Source: Curtobacterium flaccumfaciens (GTDB lineage Bacteria; Actinomycetota; Actinomycetes; Actinomycetales; Microbacteriaceae). From it: a stretch of 64,000 nucleotides of DNA. The notes beneath the pieces are model-generated. The model did no database searches and had not been told where the DNA came from. It worked only from the letters and a program-made list of their open reading frames with translations. The stretch is taken from contig CP121450.1 in NCBI GenBank assembly GCA_029689965.1, positions 3,596,001 through 3,660,000 of the forward strand. Direction: 5' to 3'. Every line of letters begins with the position of its first letter. Positions within the stretch are counted from its first letter, which is position 1. The translations under genes were made by a program, and so were the position numbers. Shown here piece by piece: positions 54,761 through 63,575 of the stretch.

Positions 54761-55603
54761 TCAGTGTGTGAAGGTCTGCTGGCCGACGACGCCGAGGAGT
54801 TCGAGCTTCTGCGCGTCCTCGGTGCCCGCCGGTGCGGTGAAGAGCAGCAGCGCCTGGGTCTGGCTCGTCGTGTGGAGTACCTGGCAGTCGACCGTGATGC
54901 GCCCGAGCTCCGGGTGCACGAACGTCTTGTGGTCTTCCCACCGGCTCGCCACCTCGTGCAGCGACCAGAGTGCACGGAACTCGTCGCTGTGGGCTTCGAG
55001 GTCCGCGATGAGCGCCGACGCCCGAGTGTCGTTCGGGCCGGCGGCCCCCACCGCGGCACGGAGCGACGCGACCTGTGCGCGAGCGAGCCGGTCGTGCTGT
55101 TCCGGCGCGTACTTCGCCCGCTCGTACTCGGTCATGAACCAGCGCCACGGCTGGTACCGCTCGTTGCCCGGCAGCCCGATCGTGGTGCCGAGCAGGGCCG
55201 CGCCGAGCCGGTTCTCGACGAGGGTCTCGCCGAGGTCGTTCACGACGATCGCCGGGGTGTCCTCGAGCCGGTCGAGCACGCGGAGGATCGCGGGGTCGAC
55301 GTGGTCGGAGCGGTGCACCCGCGCGGGAGCGTTGTGGCCCGCGAGGCGGAAGAGGTGGTCGCGCTCGTCGAGGGTGCAGCGGAGTGCCCGTGCGATCGCC
55401 GCCACCATCTGCTCGGAGGGTTGCGGGCCGCGCTGCTGTTCGAGGCGCGTGTAGTAGTCGGCCGACATGCCCGCGAGGGCCGCGACCTCCTCGCGCCGGA
55501 GCCCCGGCGTCCGTCGGCGCTGACCCGATCCGAGGCCGACGTCCTCGGGGCGCAGCAGCTCACGGCGACGGCGGAGGAAGTCGGCGAGCGCGCTACGGTC
55601 CAT
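54761..55603 (-). CDS. XRE family regulator with MmyB-like ligand domain
   Basis: Intact 280 residues. N-terminal helix-turn-helix: LADFLRRRRELLRPEDVGLG, RRTPGLRREEVAALAGMSAD and YYTRLEQQRGPQPSEQMVAA (the RRTPGLRREEVA signature of the MmyB-like group). C-terminal PAS-like MmyB domain: TPAIVVNDLGETLVENRLGA, WRWFMTEYERAKYAPEQHDR, WSLHEVASRWEDHKTFVHPE and LGRITVDCQVLHTTSQTQAL. These proteins bind a fatty-acyl-type ligand and usually control an adjacent dehydrogenase. Here the divergent SDR gene begins 100 bases away, fitting that pattern. Confidence 0.92.
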   Translation of the reverse strand: MDRSALADFLRRRRELLRPEDVGLGSGQRRRTPGLRREEVAALAGMSADYYTRLEQQRGPQPSEQMVAAIARALRCTLDERDHLFRLAGHNAPARVHRSDHVDPAILRVLDRLEDTPAIVVNDLGETLVENRLGAALLGTTIGLPGNERYQPWRWFMTEYERAKYAPEQHDRLARAQVASLRAAVGAAGPNDTRASALIADLEAHSDEFRALWSLHEVASRWEDHKTFVHPELGRITVDCQVLHTTSQTQALLLFTAPAGTEDAQKLELLGVVGQQTFTH

Positions 55604-55702
55604 GCCCCCAGTGTGCTGCGGGTCGGCGGACACTGCCAGGGATCGGCGGTCCCCGATGACGGCGCTCTGGTTCGGACCAGGGGCAGGCGGATCGTGGTCG
55701 TC

Positions 55703-56445
55703 ATGGACATCACGAACTCCACCGTCTTCATCCCCGGCGCGACCTCGGGCATCGGCCTCGGGCTCGCCCAGCGCCTGCAGGCAGCGGGCAGCACCGTCGT
55801 CATCGGCGGCCGACGCCGCGCACTGCTGGACTCGCTCCACGACGAGTACGGCTTCGGCACCGTCGAGCTCGACGTCACCGACCCGGCATCGATCACCGCG
55901 GCCGCTGCGTCGGTCATCGAGTCGCACCCGTCGCTGGACACCCTCATCACGATGTCGGGGATCATGCGCGCCGAGGACCTCCGCTCGTCGGCGCACCTCA
56001 CCGACGCCGTCGCCACCGTCGAGACCAACCTGCTCGGGACCATCCGCCTGATCGACGCGTTCCTGCCGCACCTGCTCGGCCGTCCGGCGTCGACGATCAT
56101 CACCGTGTCGTCCGGGCTCGCCTACACGCCGCTCACTGCGACGCCGACCTACAGCGCCACGAAGGCAGCCGTGCACTCGTACTCGCAGTCCCTCCGGCAG
56201 CAGTGGTCGGCTCGTCCGTGTCCGTCCTCGAGCTCGTGCCGCCGGCGGTCGCCACGGACCTGATGGGCGAAGGGGTCGACTTCGGCGGGATGCCGCTCGA
56301 CGACTTCCTGTCCGAGGTCGTGTCGCTGCTCGAGGCCGGAGCGTCGCCGGAGATCCTCGTGCAGAACGTCCTGCCGCTCCGGTGGTCGGAGCGCGACGGG
56401 ACGCAGCGGCAGCTCATCGAGATGCTGGCGGCTCGGCGGCACTGA
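55703..56445 (+). CDS. Short-chain dehydrogenase/reductase (DltE-like)
   Basis: About 247 residues. Cofactor motif PGATSGIGLGLAQRL at residues 11-25 and GRRRALLDSLHDEYG, with Arg residues after strand 2 indicating NADP(H). Active site: ITVSSGLAYTPLTATPTYSA with Tyr150 and Lys154. The usual NNAG is replaced by ITMSGIM, an odd change that keeps only the Gly. One frame change near 56205 joins QQWS to SSVSVLELVPPAVATDLMGE. ATG 55703 is the first Met before the nucleotide motif. It is the probable target of the divergent XRE/MmyB regulator. Confidence 0.88.
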
Positions 56446-56538
56446 CGACCGGCATCGCTCGGTGCCGGCGGACGCTTTGCTGCACACCGCCAGGCAGGTG
56501 AGACCACGCATCGCGAGCGAGACACCGCTGGATTCGGC

Positions 56539-56640
56539 GGTGTCTCGTCGCACCTACGGTGCCTCGTCGCACCTCCGGTGCCTCGCGCACATGACGAGGA
56601 CGGACGCGGACGGACGCCGACGAACGCCGACGGATGCCGA
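56539..56640. repeat. Two short tandem arrays between the SDR and rsmA genes
   Basis: First, a 19-bp unit (GGTGTCTCGTCGCACCTAC, then GGTGCCTCGTCGCACCTCC, then a partial copy) at 56539-56590. Second, a 10-bp unit (CGGACGCGGA, CGGACGCCGA, CGAACGCCGA, CGGATGCCGA) at 56601-56640. The second ends nine bases before the rsmA stop codon. Confidence 0.75.
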
Positions 56641-56648
56641 CGCCGGCG

Positions 56649-57495
56649 TCACGCCGAGGCGAGGACCGTCCGGCCGAGGCGCACGAAGTCGTCGGCGCTG
56701 AGCATCTCGCCGCGCGCGGTCGGGTCGACCTCCGCCGCCCCGAGCAGCTCCGACGCGCGGGCGCTGCTGCCGAGGACGCCGGACAGGCTCTGCCGGAGCA
56801 TCTTCCGCCGCTGCTGGAACGCCCCGTCGACGAGCGCGAACACCTGTGCCCGGAGCGCTTCGTCACCAGGCGGATCGTGCCGGTCGAACCCGACGAGCAC
56901 GCTGTCGACGTTCGGCACCGGCCAGAACACCTGCCGGCTGACCTGTCCCGCGATCGACCACGAGCCGTACCAGGCGGCCTTCACGCTCGGGCGCCGTAGA
57001 CCTTGCTGCCCGGACCTGCGGCGATGCGGTACCCGACCTCCGCCTGCACCATGACGAGCGCGCGCTCGATCGACGGGAAGGTCGCGAGCAGGTGCAGCAG
57101 CACCGGCACGGAGACGTTGTACGGCAGGTTCGCGACGACGTGCGTCGGCGCCTCCGGCAGGTCCGACGCCGTGACGGCGAGGGCGTCCTGGTGCACGACC
57201 TCGAGCCGGGCGCCCGGCTGCATGGTCGACACCGTCGTGGGCAGCCGAGCGGCGAGCCGGCCGTCGATCTCCACGGCCGTGACCGACGCACCCGTCTCGG
57301 TCAGCCCGAGGGTCAGCGAGCCGAGCCCGGTCCGATCTCGAGGACGCGGGAGTCCGCGGTCACCCGCCCGGACGCCACGATGCGCCGCACGGTGTTCGCA
57401 TCGTGCACGAAGTTCTGCCCGAGCTTCTTCGTCGGGGTGACGTCGAGCTGGGCCGCGAGGTCCCGGATCTCGGCCGGGCCGAGGAGCGACGCCAC
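56649..57495 (-). CDS. rsmA: 16S rRNA (adenine1518/1519-N6)-dimethyltransferase
   Basis: KsgA-type rRNA methyltransferase of late 30S assembly, about 282 residues. Motifs: [20 protein letters not shown] (family N-terminus), [19 protein letters not shown] (SAM motif I, repaired by one G near 57330), [40 protein letters not shown] (catalytic NLPY), [20 protein letters not shown] and [21 protein letters not shown] second frame change near 56985. Follows tatD with a one-base gap, as in many Actinobacteria. Confidence 0.94.
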
Positions 57496-57496
57496 G

Positions 57497-58403
57497 CTAC
57501 TCGTCCACCGTCACGGGTTCGGCGTCCCACGCGCCGTAGACGAGTTCGGTGTTCGAGGCGATCTGCGCCGCGAGCATCGAGGCGTCCGTGCCGAGGGTCT
57601 CCGCCATCGACCGCAGGGTGAGCGGGATGAGGTACGGGGCGTTCGGCCGCCCGCGGAACGGCGTCGGCGTGAGGAACGGCGCGTCGGTCTCGACCATGAT
57701 CAGGTGTCGCGGCGCGATCTCGAGGGCGTCGCGGAGCGGTGCCGCGTTCTTGAACGTCACCGTGCCGGCGAAGGACATGTACCAGCCGCGCTCGGCGCAG
57801 AGCCGAGCGAGGTCGGGGCCGCCGGAGAAACAGTGGAAGACGGTCTTCTCGGGAGCGCCGACGCGGTCGAGGACCTCGACCACCGCATCGTGCGCTTCCC
57901 GGTCGTGGATCGTCAGGGCGAGGTCGTGCTCCTTCGCGATGCGGATGTGCTCCTCGAACGAGCGCACCTGGGCGTCGCGGCCGTCCTCCCCGGTGCGGAA
58001 GAAGTCGAGCCCGGTCTCGCCGATCGCCCGGACCCGGGGCATCGCGGCCAACCGCTCGATCCCCCGCAGGTGCTCGTCCAACAGCCCGGCGGCGTCGAGC
58101 AGCGGCGCCTCGTTCGGGTGCAGCGCGACCGCGGCGAGGACACGGGGCTCACGCGCCGCGATCGACGCCGACCACTCCGAGGTCGCGAGGTCGGTGCCGA
58201 CCTGCACGACGCCGCGCACACCGACACTCGACGCGCGGTCGAGGTGCTCCCGGTAGTCGAGTGCACCGTCGCCACCGTCGGCGATCTCCATGTGGGTGTG
58301 GTTGTCGTACACCGGGACGACGAGTGCCTCGGGCAACGGCGGGTAGGTCAGGTCCCGCTTGGGCCGTCCCCTCGCCACGGGAACGGAGGTGCGCGTCGGT
58401 CAC
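57497..58403 (-). CDS. TatD family metal-dependent deoxyribonuclease
   Basis: TIM-barrel hydrolase, about 300 residues. Metal and active-site elements: [20 protein letters not shown] (HxH), [20 protein letters not shown] (Glu), [20 protein letters not shown] (His), [20 protein letters not shown] (His) and [20 protein letters not shown] (TDAP Asp). An intact frame begins at 58378. But a GTG at 58403 overlapping the metG stop (GTGA) reads VTDAHLRSR in another frame, so I take 58403 as the start, with one base missing near 58385. Family members act in DNA repair or processing. Conserved place between metG and rsmA. Confidence 0.9.
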
Positions 58404-59978
58404 GCTGCGCCCTGCTCCGCCTGCTCGATGCGCGGGAAGAGCCCGCTCGCGAGCGGCACCACGGTGTCGGCGCCCTGCCACTCCCAGGCGCGGTCGACGC
58501 GCTGCTCGGCGATGGAGCCCCCGGCACCGATCGACGCCCAGAAGCTTCTCGGTCGCCTTCGGCATGACCGGGGAGACGAGGACCGCGACGGTGCCGAGAC
58601 CGCGGAGCGCGGTGACGAGCACGGTCGCGAGGCGATCGCGCTGCGCGTCGTCCTTCGCGAGCGCCCACGGCTCCTGCTCGGTGATGTAGCCGTTCAGGGC
58701 GTCGACGAGTTCCCAGATCGTGGCGATCGCGTCGTGCGGCGCGAACTCCGCGATCGACGCGTCCGCACGCTCCGTCACCGACCGCGCAAGCGTGTCGATC
58801 GCCTCGTCCGCCGCGGTCAGCGCGCCGCGCTCGGGCACGGCGCCGTCGAAGTACCGGTTCAGCATCGCGACGATGCGGGACGCCAGGTTGCCGAAGCCGT
58901 TCGCGAGCTCGGCCTGGTAGCGGGCGGAGATGTCCTCCCAGCTGAAGTTGCCGTCCTGCCCGAAGGTGATCGCGCGAAGGAAGTAGTAGCGGAACGCGTC
59001 CGAGCCGAAGGTGTCGGTGATCTCGGACGGTGCGATGCCGGTGAGCTTCGACTTCGACATCTTCTCGCCGCCGACGAGGAGCCAGCCGTGACCGAACACG
59101 CGCTTCGGGACCGGGAGCCCCGCGGCCATCAGCATCGCCGGCCAGATCACCGCGTGGAAGCGGGCGATGTCCTTGCCGACGATGTGCACGCTCGGCCAGA
59201 GGCGCTGGAACGCCTCGTCGTCGTCGCTGCCGTACCCGAGCGCCGTGACGTAGTTGAGCAGCGCGTCGAACCACACGTACAGCACGTGGTCGCTGTCCCA
59301 CGGGATCGTGATGCCCCAGTCGAAGCTCGACCGCGAGATGGAGAGGTCGCGCAGACCCTGCTTCACGAACGAGACGATCTCGTTGCGGACGCTCTCGGGC
59401 TGGATGAACTCCGGGTTCGACTCGTACAGGTCGAGCAGGCGCTGCTCGAAGTCGGACATCCGGAAGAAGTAGTTGCGCTCGGACAGGACCTCGACCGGGA
59501 TCGAGTGGATCGCGCAGACCTGCTGGCCCTCGTACGCGCCGGTACCCGGCACGAGGTCGCTCGGCTGCTTGTACTCCTCGCACCCGACGCAGTCGAAGCC
59601 CTCGAACTCGCCGGCGTAGATGTAGCCGTCGTCGTAAAGCTTCTGCAGGAAGGCCGTGACGCCCCGCTCGTGACGTTCGTCGGTGGTGCGGATGAAGTCG
59701 TCGTTCGCCACGTCCACGGTGTCGAGGAGCGGCTTCCAGGCCTCGGTCACGAGCCGGTCGGCCCACTCCTTCGGGGTCACCTCGTTCGCACTGGCGGTGC
59801 GCAGGATCTTCTGCCCGTGCTCGTCGGTGCCGGTCAGGAGCCACGTGTCGTCGCCGCGCTGACGGTGCCAGCGCGCGAGGACGTCCGCAGCGACCTCGGT
59901 GTAGGCGTGCCCGATGTGGGGCACGTCGTTCACGTAGAAGATCGGCGTGGTGATGCTGAACGAGGAGCCGTCGGACAT
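58400..59978 (-). CDS. metG: Methionyl-tRNA synthetase
   Basis: Class I synthetase, about 525 residues, without the C-terminal dimerisation domain. HIGH motif HIGHAYTEV at residues 21-29, zinc knuckle CVGCEEYKQPSDLV, WGITIPWDSDHVLYVWFDAL, HIVGKDIARFHAVIWPAMLM, and GGEKMSKSKLTG (KMSKS). The anticodon-binding helical domain has YQAELANGFGNLASRIVAML and DALNGYITEQEPWALAKDDA. One frame change near 58545 joins MPKATEKL to WASIGAGGSIAEQR; the end is QAEQGAA. ATG 59978 has TAGGAT seven bases upstream, a leaderless start. The stop overlaps the tatD start. Confidence 0.96.
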
Positions 59979-59985
59979 GCGCACC

Positions 59986-59991
59986 ATCCTA
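59986..59991 (-). promoter_or_regulatory. -10 element (TAGGAT) of metG
   Basis: TAGGAT lies seven bases before ATG 59978, so no 5' leader exists in which a T-box or SAM riboswitch could form. Confidence 0.6.
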
Positions 59992-60042
59992 CGGGCGGGC
60001 GGGAGCCGCATGACGCGCCCCGCGCGCGACCTGTGGACAACC

Positions 60043-60082
60043 GGACTGGAGGTGCGGGGCGGCGCCGCCCCGCGCCTCCCGG
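60043..60082. repeat. REP-A element between rsmI and metG
   Basis: 60048-60079 is a 32-bp palindrome with one mismatched pair: GGAGGTGCGGGGCGGC against GCCGCCCCGCGCCTCC, no loop. It follows the rsmI stop (60099, minus) and precedes the metG promoter, so it probably terminates rsmI. Confidence 0.8.
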
Positions 60083-60098
60083 CCGCCTGTCAGCGGTG

Positions 60099-60920
60099 TC
60101 ACCGCGCCGCCAGCGCACCTTCGTAGAGGTCGCGTTTCGACAGGCCCGTCGCGTCCGCGACGGCCGCCGCGGCGTCCTTCATGCGGGAGCCGGCGGCGAC
60201 CCGCTCCAGCACGAGCCGGACGCCGTCCTCGATGGTCGTGACGTCGAGCGCGCCGGTCGAACCCTCGACGACGATGCAGATCTCCCCGCGGACGCCGTCG
60301 GCCGCCCACGTCGCGAGTTCGACGAGGGGTCCGCGACGGACCTCCTCGTGCAGCTTCGTGAGCTCGCGGCACACCACGGCGCGACGGTCGTCGCCGAAGC
60401 CCGCTGCCATGTCCGCCAGCGTGTCCGCCAGCCGGTGCGGCGACTCGAAGAACACCATCGTGCGCTGCTCGCCGGAGAGCGACGAGAAGAGCCGGCGGCG
60501 TTCCCCGCCCTTGCGCGTCGGGAAGCCCTCGAAGCTGAACCGGTCCGTCGGCAGCCCGGAGACGGCGAGCGCCATGAGCACGGCGGACGGGCCGGGGAGT
60601 GCGGTGACGGTCACGCCGGCGGCAGCGGCGGCCTCGACGAGGGGGAACCCCGGGTCGCTGATCGCGGGCATGCCGGCGTCGGTGAGGACCACGACGTCCT
60701 CGTCCCGCGCGAGTTCGACCACCTCGGCGGCCTTCGCCCGTTCGTTGTGCTCGTGCAGGGCGATGAGCCGCGGACGGTTCTCGATGCCGAGCGCACGCAT
60801 GAGGTGGATCGCGGTGCGGGTGTCCTCGGCGGCCACCACGCTCGCGTTCGAGAGCGTCTCGACCAGCCGCCGCGAGGCGTCGCCGAGGTTGCCGATGGGC
60901 GTTGCTGCGAGGACGATCAC
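60099..60920 (-). CDS. rsmI: 16S rRNA (cytidine1402-2'-O)-methyltransferase
   Basis: Intact 273 residues of the tetrapyrrole-methylase fold: MIVLAATPIGNLGDASRRLV (family N-terminus), VVAAEDTRTAIHLMRALGIE, LIALHEHNERAKAAEVVELA, VVLTDAGMPAISDPGFPLVE (SAM loop), VTALPGPSAVLMALAVSGLP, FSFEGFPTRKGGERRRLFSS, and AVVCRELTKLHEEVRRGPL (substrate RELTKxHE). It modifies the decoding centre of 16S rRNA. GTG start at 60920 with GGGGAGG partly overlapping it. Divergent from the O-mannosyltransferase gene, as in mycobacteria. Confidence 0.95.
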   Translation of the reverse strand: MIVLAATPIGNLGDASRRLVETLSNASVVAAEDTRTAIHLMRALGIENRPRLIALHEHNERAKAAEVVELARDEDVVVLTDAGMPAISDPGFPLVEAAAAAGVTVTALPGPSAVLMALAVSGLPTDRFSFEGFPTRKGGERRRLFSSLSGEQRTMVFFESPHRLADTLADMAAGFGDDRRAVVCRELTKLHEEVRRGPLVELATWAADGVRGEICIVVEGSTGALDVTTIEDGVRLVLERVAAGSRMKDAAAAVADATGLSKRDLYEGALAAR

Positions 60921-60960
60921 CTCCCCATTGTGGTGGCAGATCCGTCTTGGGGACGATCCG

Positions 60961-60966
60961 TAGGAT
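60961..60966 (+). promoter_or_regulatory. -10 element (TAGGAT) of the O-mannosyltransferase gene
   Basis: TAGGAT lies seven bases before ATG 60974, which supports this codon over the ATG at 60965 that overlaps the hexamer. Confidence 0.55.
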
Positions 60967-60973
60967 GCTGCCG

Positions 60974-62604
60974 ATGACCAGCGAGCTGACCGACGACCGC
61001 ACCGCCGTGCCCGACGGGCCGGTCGGCTCCCGTCTCGACGACTGGTGGGGGCGCGTCCTCTCCGTCGGCTGGCGGGTCGCCGCGTGGCGCTGGGCGGGAC
61101 CGCTCGCCGTCACGCTGCTGGCCGCCGTGCTCCGGCTGGTGGGCCTCGGGCACCCGCACTCCCTGGTGTTCGACGAGACGTACTACGTCAAGGACGGCTG
61201 GTCGATCGTGCACCTCGGGTACGAGGGCACCTGGCCGGGGAACCCGAACGACGACTCGCTGCCGACGACGGACGAGCGGTTCGCCTCCGGAGAGACCTCG
61301 TTGTTCACCAGCGCTGCCGAGTTCATCGCGCACCCGCCGCTCGGCAAGTACCTCATCGGGCTCGGCATGCTGCTGTTCGGTGCCGACAACTCGTTCGGGT
61401 GGCGGTTCGCGGTCGCCGTGCTCGGCATCGCGACGGTGTTCCTGACCGCCGTGATCGCGCGGTCGCTGTTCCGCTCGACGCTGATCGGCACCCTGGCCGG
61501 CTTCCTGCTCGCGGTCGACGGGCAGGCGATCGTGATGTCCCGAGTGAGCCTGCTGGACGGGATCCTGACGTTCTTCGTGGTGCTCGGGTTCGGCGCGCTG
61601 CTGCTCGACCGACGGTGGTCCTCGCGTCGGCTGGACGAGTGGGTGGCACGCCGGGCCGCAGCGGGCAGGGACACGCTCTGGGGACCCGTGCTCTGGTGGC
61701 GTCCGTGGCTGCTCGCGATGGGCCTGGCGCTCGGGCTCGCGACCGCGACGAAGTGGTCCGGCATGTACTTCCTGGCGTTCTTCGCGGTGTACTCCGTGCT
61801 CTCGGACATGGTCTTGCGTCGCCGAGCCGGCATCGAGTTCTGGGCGTCGAGCGCCTGGCTGCAGCAGGGACCGGTGTCGTTCCTGCTCACCGTGCCGATC
61901 GCGGCGGCGACCTACCTGGCGTCGTGGACCGGCTGGTTCGTCTCGAAGGGCGGCTGGGACCGCGACTGGATCGCATCAGGCGGGCAGCGGTGGACCGGGG
62001 GCCTGTCGTGGGTGCCCGACAGCCTGCAGAACTGGTGGCACTACCAGTCCGAGATCTACGGGTTCAACATCGGGCTGCACACCCCGCACTCGTACCAGGC
62101 GAACCCACTGCTCTGGCTCGTGATGCAACGCCCCACATCCATGTACTACGTCGGCACGAACGCCGGCCAGGACGGTTGCACGGCCGCACGCTGCGGCGAG
62201 GCGATCACCGGCATCGCGAACCCGTTCGTCTGGTACGCGGCGGTCATCGCGACGGTGGCCCTGCTCGTGCTCTGGATCATGCGCCGGAAGTGGGAGTACG
62301 GCCTCGTCCTGATGGGCGTCGCGGCCGGGTACCTGCCGTGGCTGCTGTACGTGAACCGGACGGTGTTCCAGTTCTACACGATCGCGTTCGAGCCCTTCAT
62401 GGTGATGGCGCTGGCTGCGGCGATCGGGCTCGTGCTCGGGTCACGGAGCGATCCACGCCCACGACGGACCCGGGCGGTGGTGTGGGTCGGCGTGTACCTC
62501 GGGTCGTCGTCCTGGCGTCGGCGTACTGGTTCCCGATGTGGACCGGGCTGCAGATGCCGTGGGACTTCATCCGGTCGCACTACTGGCTCCCCAGCTGGCT
62601 GTAG
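60974..62604 (+). CDS. Polyprenyl-phosphate-mannose protein O-mannosyltransferase (PMT family)
   Basis: GT39 membrane enzyme of about 544 residues that moves mannose from polyprenyl-phosphate-mannose to Ser/Thr of exported proteins, usually with Sec export. Signatures: RLVGLGHPHSLVFDETYYVK (catalytic DE in loop 1), AAEFIAHPPLGKYLIGLGML (HPPLGK), LDGILTFFVVLGFGALLLDR, ATKWSGMYFLAFFAVYSVLS, HTPHSYQANPLLWLVMQRPT and YLPWLLYVNRTVFQFYTIAF. A frame change near 62510 precedes the end WFPMWTGLQMPWDFIRSHYW. Its pairing with divergent rsmI matches the mycobacterial order. Confidence 0.94.
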
Positions 62605-62761
62605 GGCCGGCGCGGGGTACCGAGCGGGGCGTCGCGGGGCGGGGCGCCGAGCGGTCAACATCTGTCACTCTCGCCGAACCTGAACGACCAATTCCGTCCG
62701 TTCGGTGAACGTGAGCGGCGTGTCCAGCCCGCTCGGCGTCCCCGGCCCGCGTCGTCGAGCG

Positions 62762-63409
62762 TCAGTTGTTCGCGTGCAGTGCGCGCTCGATGGACTCGCG
62801 GTCGAGCGGCGTGCCGATCATCGGCGCTTCCGTACCGCCGGGCAGGATGCCCTCGATCAGGACCTCGGCGTAGCGACGCCAGGCGTTCGGGTCGTGCGCG
62901 CGGGTGCTGTCCGCCACGGCCCCGACCATCGAGGTCAGCATCGGCAGGTCGCGGTAGTCGAACCCGGCGCGGACGACCCCGGCAGCCTCGGCCCGTCGGA
63001 TGATGGCGCTGACCTGGGTCTCGAGCCGGTCGCGTTCCTGCACGATCGACGGACGCGCCTTGCCGGCCCGGACGATGGCGTCCGCGAGGGCGCGGTCGCG
63101 AGCGCGGAACTCGAACACGCCGATCAGGTAGACACGGAGCGCCTCGCGCGGGTCGACCTCGTCCGCGGCACGGGCGGCCGCGTCGTTCATCGCCTCGAAC
63201 TTGGTGGCGAGGAGCGCCTCGATCAGGGAGTCCTTGTCGGCGAACCGACGGTAGACCGTGCCGACCCCGACTCCGGCCTCGTGCGCGATGTCATTGAGCG
63301 TGACCGAGATCCCGCGCTCGGCGAAGCACTTGCGGGCCGTCTGCAGGATCAGCTCGCGATTGCGTGCGGCGTCGGCACGCAGGGGACGGTCGAGGTCGGT
63401 GGTGCTCAC
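62762..63409 (-). CDS. TetR/AcrR family transcriptional regulator
   Basis: Intact 215 residues. HTH: RNRELILQTARKCFAERGIS, VTLNDIAHEAGVGVGTVYRR and FADKDSLIEALLATKFEAMN. Ligand domain: DPREALRVYLIGVFEFRARD, LETQVSAIIRRAEAAGVVRA and WRRYAEVLIEGILPGGTEAP. GTG 63409 is chosen as the nearest start before the domain. It probably represses the divergent MFS pump through the inverted repeat at 63481-63503. Confidence 0.92.
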   Translation of the reverse strand: MSTTDLDRPLRADAARNRELILQTARKCFAERGISVTLNDIAHEAGVGVGTVYRRFADKDSLIEALLATKFEAMNDAAARAADEVDPREALRVYLIGVFEFRARDRALADAIVRAGKARPSIVQERDRLETQVSAIIRRAEAAGVVRAGFDYRDLPMLTSMVGAVADSTRAHDPNAWRRYAEVLIEGILPGGTEAPMIGTPLDRESIERALHANN

Positions 63410-63480
63410 GCGTCCGACCGTAGTTGAACTTTCTGGGAATAAGTGGATGCGAACCTTCCGTTTCGGTCTACACTGGCCAC

Positions 63481-63503
63481 AAACGGATGCATCGCATCCG
63501 TTT
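63481..63503. promoter_or_regulatory. Candidate TetR operator
   Basis: AAACGGATGC and GCATCCGTTT form perfect 10-bp arms around ATC. It lies between the divergent tetR-type gene (start 63409) and the pump gene (start 63576). A related half site TGGATGCG occurs near 63444. Confidence 0.75.
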
Positions 63504-63575
63504 ACGGATCCCTCTCCAGGAGCGCCCGACGGCGCGTGCTCCGCCACCCCTCCAACCTTCTCGAAGGAGGCTGCC

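Noticed and set aside
34710..59990. T-box or SAM riboswitch before serS or metG, and a Moco riboswitch before moaA
   Set aside because: All three genes have a -10 hexamer 7-9 bases before the start codon and no leader long enough to fold.
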